NCBI GenBank assembly: GCA_003550305.1
Contig: QKYT01000429.1
Coordinates: forward strand, 7,418 to 71,417
Reading direction: 5' to 3'
Length of the DNA stretch: 64,000 bases
Source: Glomus cerebriforme
Taxonomy: Eukaryota > Glomeromycota > Glomeromycetes > Glomerales > Glomeraceae
This document shows positions 55,142 through 64,000 of this stretch, piece after piece. A program made the position numbers and the translations under genes. The notes beneath the pieces were generated by a model. The model had not been told where the DNA came from, searched no databases, and worked only from the letters and a program-made list of their open reading frames with translations. Each line of letters begins with the position of its first letter. Position 1 is the first letter of the stretch.

Positions 55142-58100
55142 ATGAGTGGACCAAGAAATAGGTACGGTAGACGTTCTACCTATCAACACCGTCAGCACCA
55201 AGCGCAATCGCATTTTCAACATTCACACAGTCACGAAAACAGAGGTATTAGCATTAGGCTTAGAAATAATATTTAGTATATTACTTAACTATATTCTTTT
55301 CTTTCTAACCTTAGATTCTGCAAAGATTTCACGTGTAAATTTACTTCTTTCGCGTATACGCGATGAAAATGAGCGGCGTTTATCTCATGTACATCAACTT
55401 ACTTCCCTGCTAGCAGATCCTTGTTCGCCTTGGGAAAAAATGCAAATTTTTGATGCTGTTACTCGAATACAAGGAAATTCTTCAGGATTTGAAACCGTCT
55501 TTGAAGATATTCGGTAAGTGATGTTTCATCAATTCGATTAATTAATCAAAGTGTATTAACTACAATGTGCCTCATCAAGTACTAATAACATTTTTTTTTT
55601 TTCACTACAGAGCAACCGTAAATTTTAAAACTGCCGTGGCAAAATGCTTAGCCTTAATTGCTTTTAATTTAAATAATGAAATAAGCTCGTATTTCCATTG
55701 GTTATTTGAAAGGCTACAGATATCTAGTACAAATTCTATTGAAAGGGAAAAAGAACGTAAAATTTGGCTATTGTTTTCTCTTAAAGAGGTAGGAAATAAT
55801 TTTCTTTATCTTTATTGATTCGACATTGAATCCATCATTAATAATTTTTTTTACACATTATATATAAAGGTTCTCTCACGTAATATTTCAGGAGCTTCTC
55901 AAAATGCTTCAGCTTTGGGACCTTTTCAGCAATTTATTCCTGGATTACTCCAAGATTTGGAAAGTTTACTTGACTCGATGGATAGGTGTGATTGCTTTCC
56001 GGGCATTTTAGAAGTATTGGAAAAAATAGCGGAAAAATATCCTCAAGAATTTGGAGAACGATTTCAGGTAGCTACATATTATTTTCTTAATCTTTTGCTC
56101 AAAAAAAAAAAAAAAAAAATCTTTATCAATAACATTCATAATTTTAATAATGAATAAATAGGATATAATTGATTTATTGGTTGGATGGTACATTGATACA
56201 TCTGTATCAGATTCTCTTCATAGTCTTATTGCTGGTATTTTCTTTTATGATAACTAATAATCGGTTAAACACACGCAATGAATTTTTATTTAATATCCTA
56301 TGCATTAACACACTTTTTATCTAGATACCTTCAAAAAGTTAAGACCTTTTTGGTCTCAATATTTAGACTTTGCATATGAGTTGATGAGTCATTTCTTGGC
56401 AGACATGGAAGTATTCTCAGGTGTGACTGTGTCTCAAGATGGACCTCAAATTGACAAGAAAATAAAGACCGAAGACGAGGCAATACCGACTAATGTTAAA
56501 GCGTTATTGAGGTAAAACAACAATTTTATATGTTTATTCGAAAGTTTCCAAATTTTCCAATTTAAATATTAATATTGATTTGCATTCTTAGTTGTTTTCA
56601 TGCAGTAGCCGATGCTGTTAGCACAATTTTACCACAGGCTTCATTAGATGAACTTAATGAGACTACAATTAATGAGAACACGCATCCACATGATCGACTT
56701 CGTGCTTTGATCATTAAATTCATATTGGTTATAGGAGAAATGTATATGGATGTTGAATGGTTTGAAAAAGGTGCAAACTGCAATAAAGCTTGTGATTTAA
56801 GTCAACTATGTAATTAAAAGAGTCCAAAAGTTTGTCAATAAATTTGACAAAGAAGTTTTTGACTTTTCCAGGAAATCAAGTTATCCAAACATTGAGCATG
56901 TCGCGGAAACCTTTGTTTGTGCAACATCAAATTCAATCAACTAAATTTTGGTTGCTGCAAATTCAGGAAGGTTTTCATATAGATCTTTCAATACAAAGCC
57001 TGGATGAATGGTTTGATGGATTACTTCAGGTTATTATCTCGTTTTTTTTTCAAAAAAATCTATTTTTTCTAATTTATATAAATGTTAGGTTCTTGCACAA
57101 TGGATACCTTCTATACATCCCGAGGTTGTATATATTCTAACAAATCCGGATTCTGCTTTGATGAAACTTCGCCGGAATTCTTATGGCGCTCGTTTAAGTT
57201 CTGACTTGCTGGATATGTTGCATATTGTTCTTCAAAATCAAGCCTCTTTTATTCCTAGATTCAAAACGGATGAAATGACTTTGATTCATAATATAACCGC
57301 TGAAATCGGCAATATGATGAGTGTAGTGTTTCGTTCAAATAATTCATCGAGAATTCCTTCACAGCTGCGTTGGAAAGATATTTTGAGTAGAAAAGAGCTT
57401 AAAAATGATCAAGCTATAGTTCAAATTCTTGAAAGCCTACGATCTCTTTTAAATTCTAACGATAATCAATTGAAGGACTGTTCAGTAAATATCAGAACTG
57501 CTACTTCAATACTTATCTTCAATATTGAAGTTCTGACAGATCTTGCATGTTCATGGCATCATAATCAAGAAATTTTTTGGATCTTTTATGTCATGTTAAA
57601 TAAAATTGGGGAAAGTGGTCACTTTGATGTTTTAGTTATGTGTACCTTGCTTAAGGCGTTACGTCAAACATGTCGAAGGTATAATATTTTGATTAATTAG
57701 TTATTTTTTATCTTAATGTATAGACATATGTATAATATTTTTAATTATCCATTATAATAGTGAAAATTACTTTATGACCAATATTAATTTTCCACTTCCC
57801 TCGGCCTTTTGTGCAATTATTACTATTCTTACTGCACTTTTGCGATGTCCAAATGAAATTTCATTAAATGTCTTTGCTTTAGCACTTGATTGGTTTAAGG
57901 ATATTTTAGAATTTTGTAATGGTTATCAATTTCATTCAAATGAAATAAAAGAAAACATTCGGAGGGATTTTGGAAATATTATCTTTTCTTTGGTCATTAC
58001 TGCCAGTAAGTCAAGTACAGATTAATCCATTAATATTTATTTTTCTTAATTAAAATTGGCATAATGCTATTATTTGTTATAGGAGTCATCAAAAATAATG

Positions 58101-61100
58101 AGATTCGTCTTCAAATACCTAAAGTTATTCGTGATTATTTTAATGTTTTTGGATCTCTTAAATTGCATAAGAATGCCATGATCAAGATTGCACACAGGTT
58201 AATATATATTATATTGATTTCAAATTTTTTAAATTTTAATAAATATTTATTTTTTTACTTTTATATTATTAAAACATTTACAAAGATTGTTTGATTCGGA
58301 CATCAATGTACAAAGTGAATTTTCAAGTTTGATTGATTGCCTTAATCCTCTCTATGCCACTTTTCGAATTGATCCTCTGGTAGATCAATTTATTATAAAT
58401 TTCAAAGTATATATTATAATTTGCAGTTGTTAATGAGTTTATTTTAGATTGTGTTTTTTTTTAATTTTAATTTTAATTTTTTTTAGACAAATGTTTCTGC
58501 AGCTCCTCATTTAGGCAATTTTAGACCACCACATTTTCAAATTGTAATGTCACATCTTGGTATGAAAGATTTATTATCTCCTCAGGATGAACCAGATGTT
58601 ATAAACGATGATATATACGAAAAAGGACAATGGCGGATTCGATTATTTCATTCATGCCAGTCTATTGAAGTATTTTGCAAAGGAAATCATATAGAGGAGG
58701 AAGATGATGTGAAATTTGGTATAATATAATATATATATATATATTTGTTACCTTTATCCGTTATATAATAATAACAACCAAAATTTTAATAGTCTATTCA
58801 GAAAGTGATATAGCTGGTGCAATTGCCAACTCTAACGATCTTCTCACGTTTTGGAGCCTTTGGGAAGTCGCTCGTTATTGTGTGCTGTCTAGGTTACGAA
58901 CACCATTTGGAGGACCTAAACAAGTATTTATATATTATTTATTCATTTTTATTATTGAGATATGCACTCATAGTTTTATATTGAACTAGACATTCGATGC
59001 TTTTGAAAAAAGGTTAAGTGATTTATTAATACAAGATATCAGCATTCCTATCGATTATGGGCCCGATGATATGAGTATTCATGATAGGTAACATATATTA
59101 TGTCTATTGAAATTTTAGTTGATTATTTGTTAATTAAATATATATTTTTTTAAGTTTGCTTAATTTAAATCAATTACGTGATTTATTGATCCTAATCGAT
59201 CGTTTGGAGCTTCAAATATATAATGCAGCGGTCGGAACTGCTCTTGGACAGTTGCCGCAAGCTCCACGTGCAAGTATAGTTTTTTTCAGAACAAATCGCA
59301 AAGTTTGTGATGATTGGTTTTCCCGAAACAGGACCAGTATTGTAAAGGGTTCCAAAATTGTTGGCCATGACGCTATGGCCATTAGGCATGGTCTATTGGT
59401 AAATTTCTTAGGGTTTAAATAGTTTATTAATTGTACATTTAAGCTAATCGCTGTCTTATTTAGTCCCTTGCAGAGCGAGTTAATTTATTGAAACAAGGAG
59501 TAATTAAAAGCAAAATGACATGGATGATGGAATTTCAACAAATGTTAATGGATGTTGGTAAGTTTATAAGTAACTTTTTCCTTTTATATTATTTAATTTA
59601 ATTATGGTTTTATATATTTTAGTTCAATGTCTCCAAAGAATACATGCTGTTGACAGTATAATTGGGTTATTAATTTGGTCAAAACGTATTTGCATAAGTA
59701 ATGAAAAACCGGAATCTAGTTCATTAGGTCAACCTGATGAGACACAGACAGGACACAAAACTAACATAGCCACTTCGCCACAATCTCCTACGCAACGTGA
59801 GTTTCTATTGAGTTTAAATATTGGTTTAAGATATAATTGTATTTATTTTTGATCGGTTTTAGGGACTCTGCTTCAACGTAAACCAACAAATAAAACAATT
59901 CCAAGTTCCGCTCATTTTTATTGGATGAATAGTTCTTATTTATTTGCGGAATCAAAATATGAATCTGCTGCAAAAGAGAGTAAAGAAGCATTAAATAGTC
60001 TTCTTGAACTTGATCCCGAAATGCAAATAATATCTCAACAAGTTCAATTCTTAACATCTCAAGTAAGCAAATTTTTATTATTCAGCTCATAAATCTATGG
60101 GGAAAATATATCAATTTACATTATAATTTTTCAGATAATGGATAGTTATTGTAAAATGAATGATTTATCTTCTCTTGCTGAATGGTTAGATACTTTTGAT
60201 CTTATTGGAGGTATTTTAGACCCTTTGGCACAGTTAAACCAACATTATTTGGAATCTTTGGTCAAATACCATGTTGGGGAACATTTGTCTGCATGGGAAC
60301 TTATTGAATCTAAGCCCCCACAAATATCAGAACATCATATTAATCTTCGTGCAGCGAACTTTATTTACTCTCTCTGTTGTTTCCGTGGAATGCTAGCAAG
60401 TATTCTAAACATTGAATCAAACCATCATTCAGGATATGCTATTTTAAAAGCTGCTGCTCAATATTCTATTGAAAGTTCACTCATAAATACGATTCCATTG
60501 TTAGCTAAATCATCAATCGCAAAATCTGATGTTGAAAGCATTCAAGGATTGTTGAGTGAATTTGTTGATTATACTAAAGAATATCAACAAATATCATTTA
60601 CAGACACTTTTGTTGGTGATTTAGAGATATGGAGCGCATTAAATTCTAGCATTGATAAAATACTTATAAGAAATGAATCTTCTCAATCTTCTCAATCGAT
60701 AGAGAAACAAGTCGATGTATTCAAGCTTATGATGGCTAAAATTGCAAGAAAAAGTTCTGCTTTTCAAATTGCAAATTCACTATTAGATCACTGGAAGCAA
60801 GATTCTCCTCTTGAAGTTATTATGGAGCATGCTAAAATAATGTATGCTCAAGGCCAATATCAAGAAGCCATTATCCGTGCTTGCTCATCATTCGGTGAGA
60901 AAGAACATACCAAAAACGTTTCAACTATTTTTTATGATCTACAAGGATTTGGTCAAAAGATTTATCTAAAGATTGCTAAATGGTTACAAAATTCAGAAAA
61001 TGCAATAAGTAATGAAACCCTCTCCGAAATCTGTAACCTCTTGAATGAAACAACCAAAAAGAAAATTAACGAAACTGAGTTTATAAATTATATTGAAAGT

Positions 61101-64000
61101 GGGTCAATAGTGGAGGCTTGTCTGTCACGCGCTGTTGAAGGTGAAAGTTATGATAAAGCTTGGTTTTCATATGCTACGTATCATTATCAAAGAGGACGAC
61201 AAATCCTTGAGGAACTTGGTAGTGGTAAAACTACCATCAATATAATTAATGTCGCACGAAATAAAATTCAAAAATCATTGACAAACGATTGGAAGGATAC
61301 AAATCATGATAATTTAATTGAATTCGATTTATTATTTAAGGTAATAAATATGTTTTACTATTTGTTGATGATCTTTTATTTGTAGATGTAAAAATTTAAT
61401 TACTTTTTTTTCGAATTAATTTAGGGTTTATTTCAACTGTTCTTAAGAAAATTCGAATCTCGTTCAAAATTTGAAAATGATGAATCGGAGTTTAAGGAAA
61501 TAATTCCTTGGATCTCTGGAAAATCTACAGGAGAAATTACAACAATTTTACATGATTTACAAGAAGAAATTTTTATTTCTTACAAATGTGCAGTAGAAGG
61601 ATATTTTAAATATCTCCAATTAGCTTATGGGAGAAAGAAAGACGGAATAAATAAACATGAGGTGAATGATGGTTTTGAGATCTTATTTATAATAATTGGC
61701 AATTTTTTTACAAATTAAATTTTCCTAACCTCTATCTTTACAGAATGTTTGTAATAAACTTGTTGAAGAATCTGATATAACTACTGCAGCTCTTAGGTTA
61801 TTTAGGTTATTAATGAAGTATGGAGCTTGCTTAGAGTCACAATTTACTCAAGGATTTGACAATATAGATTATAGAGCCTGGGAAAAAATTATTCCTCAAT
61901 TGTTTTCGCGACTAGATCATCCCGAGCTATTTGTTCAACAACAACTTTGTAAACTTCTTTGTGCAATTGCTACCAATTCACCTCAGCTAGTCGTATATCA
62001 TACGGTTGTCGCATCAAATTCCAGCGGAACTAGCGAGCAGAATATTCAGTTGCTTAATAAAATTGCCGACAGTTTGGATTATTCGGATGGTGCACTAATT
62101 GCTGAGATCCGTAAAGTTATTAAGGAATTACAACATATAACAGTTTTATGGGAAGAGCATTGGTTAAACAAAATTGGTGGATTACAACTTGATGTCAATA
62201 AGCGATTACATAAAATTGAGAATGAATTTGAAAGAATTAATGATAATCTTAACTTGACATCTGATCAGAGAGGTAAAATCATGAAGGAAAGTTACGATGC
62301 AATCATGAAACCTGTAATTTCATCTATTGAAAGGTTGTATAATACTACTATTGCGACAGCGTCGACACCTCATGAACAATGGTTCAATCATACTTTTGGA
62401 AGTAGAATCCGTGATGCATTAGAAAAGCTACGTATACCAACTTCATGGAGTACATATAAGGAAGGATGGGATCTGTTCAGAAATGTGAGTATCATACGGA
62501 ATTGATAATTAAAGGATCGAATTATACGTCTTAATTAATTTTTTAATTCATGAATATAGGTTCATAAGGACTTGACAAAAGAGTTGCAGACAAGTCGAAC
62601 ATTGAAGTTATCAGATATTAGTCCATTTTTGAGTAGTATTAGATCGTCACAGATTACGATGCCTGGATTAATCACACACGATGAAACTATATTCATTCAA
62701 TCATTTAATGATAATGTTGTCATTTTACCTACAAAGACTAAACCTAAAAAATTGATTCTTCTTGGTTCTGATGGAAAACAATATGGATATTTATTCAAAG
62801 GTCTTGAGGATCTTCATTTGGATGAAAGAATTATGCAATTATTACAAATTACAAATGATTTATTTAATAGAGACAAACAATCTCGTAGCAGAAAATTGAA
62901 GGCTCGACACTATGCAGTAATTCCTTTGGGTGATCATTCTGGCATGATTCAATGGGTTGAGAATGCTACGCAAATGTTTGTTCTTTACAAGAAATGGCAA
63001 CATCGAGAACATTTTGCGAAGCTTTTGCAAACCAATAATAATGCGGAGATAGCTGGTAATCCACTTAGACCAAGTGATGTGTTTTTTGAAAAAATTGGCA
63101 AAGCGTTAAAGAAAGAAGGATGGGCTATATCTTCTTCAAGGCGCAATTGGCCAAAGTCTGTTTTGAAATCGGTATTCCTCGAATTAGTTTCAGAGACTCC
63201 TTCAGATTTATTAGAAAAGGAAGTTTGGTCATCATGTTCTAGTCCTTCTGAATGGTGGGATAAGAATATATCTTTATCGAGGTCATTGGCTGTAATGTCA
63301 ATTATAGGCTATATAATTGGGCTCGGTGATAGACATTTGGATAATATACTAATCGATTTTAATCAAGGAGAAGTTATACATATTGACTATAATGTCTGTT
63401 TTGAGAAAGGAAAAAAATTACGTGTACCAGAAACTGTACCTTTCCGACTTACACAAAATCTTGAGACAGCACTTGGCATCACAGGAGTAGAAGGAGTTTT
63501 TAGAATTGCGTGTGAACATGCACTTAGAGTAATGAGAAAGAATAAAGAAATGTTGATTACTTTGCTTGAGGCTTTTGTTTATGATCCTTTAGTCGATTGG
63601 AATCAAAATTTATCAGAAGATAAAGATAAACAAATAATGGAACTTGAAGAGAATATTGTATTATTAACTTCAAGAATTGGTAAATAAGAATTTTTTTATT
63701 GGTTTCAATTAAATATTTTTCCTTACCTTTATTTTTTTTTTTTAATTAGCTGAACTCCGAGTTCCACTCGAGAATAATCAAAAACAATTATCGAATATTG
63801 TATCAGAATTCCTTAAAACATATGAGAATTTATGGAACAATCATATCGAAAGCGAATCAAATGTTGAAATATCAACAAATGAGCTACGGGCCCAAAGTGT
63901 TCAAGCCAGTTCTAATCTTAATAATATCGAAATAATACGTCAAGGGATAGTAAAGAACATTAATAGTAATAATAGTAATCAGTTAGAATTTGAAAGTTTG
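55142..64000 (+). CDS. SMG1: SMG1-type PI3K-like protein kinase, 5' part (at least 2358 aa, runs off the window)
   Basis: SMG1 phosphorylates UPF1 in nonsense-mediated mRNA decay. I traced 24 exons, all with matching phases: 55142-55244, 55315-55513, 55611-55788, 55870-56067, 56162-56234, 56325-56511, 56592-56770, 56872-57029, 57089-57678, 57761-58005, 58083-58197, 58286-58406, 58487-58718, 58793-58923, 58990-59087, 59155-59398, 59464-59557, 59623-59796, 59863-60062, 60135-61340, 61425-61661, 61744-62484, 62560-63679, 63750-64000. The basic His/Gln-rich start (SGPRNRYGRRSTYQ) leads into helical repeats and a FAT-type region. The kinase domain in exon 23 has LILLGSDGKQYGYLFKG (about residue 1966), the catalytic loop GLGDRHLDNIL (about 2158) and IDYNVCFEKGKKLRVPETVP (about 2175). 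The last matches SMG1 better than TOR, ATM or ATR. The DYN version of DFG is intact. The terminal FATC domain must lie beyond 64,000. The exon 7/8 border is the least certain. Confidence 0.9.

Noticed and set aside
1..64000. CRISPR array, tRNA or rRNA genes, bacterial operon signals
   Set aside because: No direct-repeat/spacer pattern, cloverleaf or rRNA-like GC-rich block was recognised by eye, and the spliced genes show the DNA is eukaryotic. A tRNAscan run could still find a tRNA I missed.

Overview
The window looks like nuclear DNA of an arbuscular mycorrhizal fungus (Glomeromycotina, most like Rhizophagus irregularis). It is very AT-rich. Its conserved genes are cut by many short GT-AG introns. 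It also carries expanded, mostly intronless F-box/LRR paralogues and heavy transposon debris, including Mutator-like remnants with a SWIM motif, LINE remnants and many inverted-repeat MITEs. The species is inferred from these features; no marker gene was compared.

Bases 1-39,500 are repeat-rich and accessory. Bases 600-3,750 hold a decayed minus-strand LINE-like remnant. At 5.7-6.5 kb there is a tandem array whose units look like tiny exons with splice sites. A dead Mutator-like element with a MITE inserted in it lies at 7.1-9.9 kb, followed by a 545-bp palindromic element and a 220-bp MITE. Four intronless F-box/LRR-like paralogues follow in alternating orientation (12.0-21.6 kb), with an orphan coding fragment among them and a small three-exon membrane/coiled-coil gene after them. 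At 22.5-32.3 kb there are only repeats: a pogo-like MITE, a GC-rich-ended MITE, and a 3.3-kb inverted repeat with satellite arrays, a nested MITE and a 625-base assembly gap. At 32.3-39.2 kb lies a local family of three coiled-coil genes and one pseudogene that I do not recognise. Two of the genes share a repeated C-terminal module. This family is my best candidate for something undescribed.

Bases 39,700-64,000 are dense with conserved, intron-rich genes: a half-size ABCA transporter, the U3 snoRNP WD40 protein Rrp9, a DUF4286-like protein, a She3-like coiled-coil protein, TBCK (pseudokinase-TBC-rhodanese, with a 10-nt micro-exon), an unrecognised Ser/acid-rich protein, and the first 24 exons of an SMG1 PI3K-like kinase that runs off the window. 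Three pairs are divergent and share short promoter regions: Rrp9/DUF4286, She3-like/TBCK and the unknown gene/SMG1. For the main spliced models I checked by hand that exon lengths and phases agree at every junction. Several encoded proteins act in RNA metabolism or, by family, RNA transport (Rrp9, SMG1, She3-like, TBCK through the FERRY complex); whether their clustering means anything is speculation.
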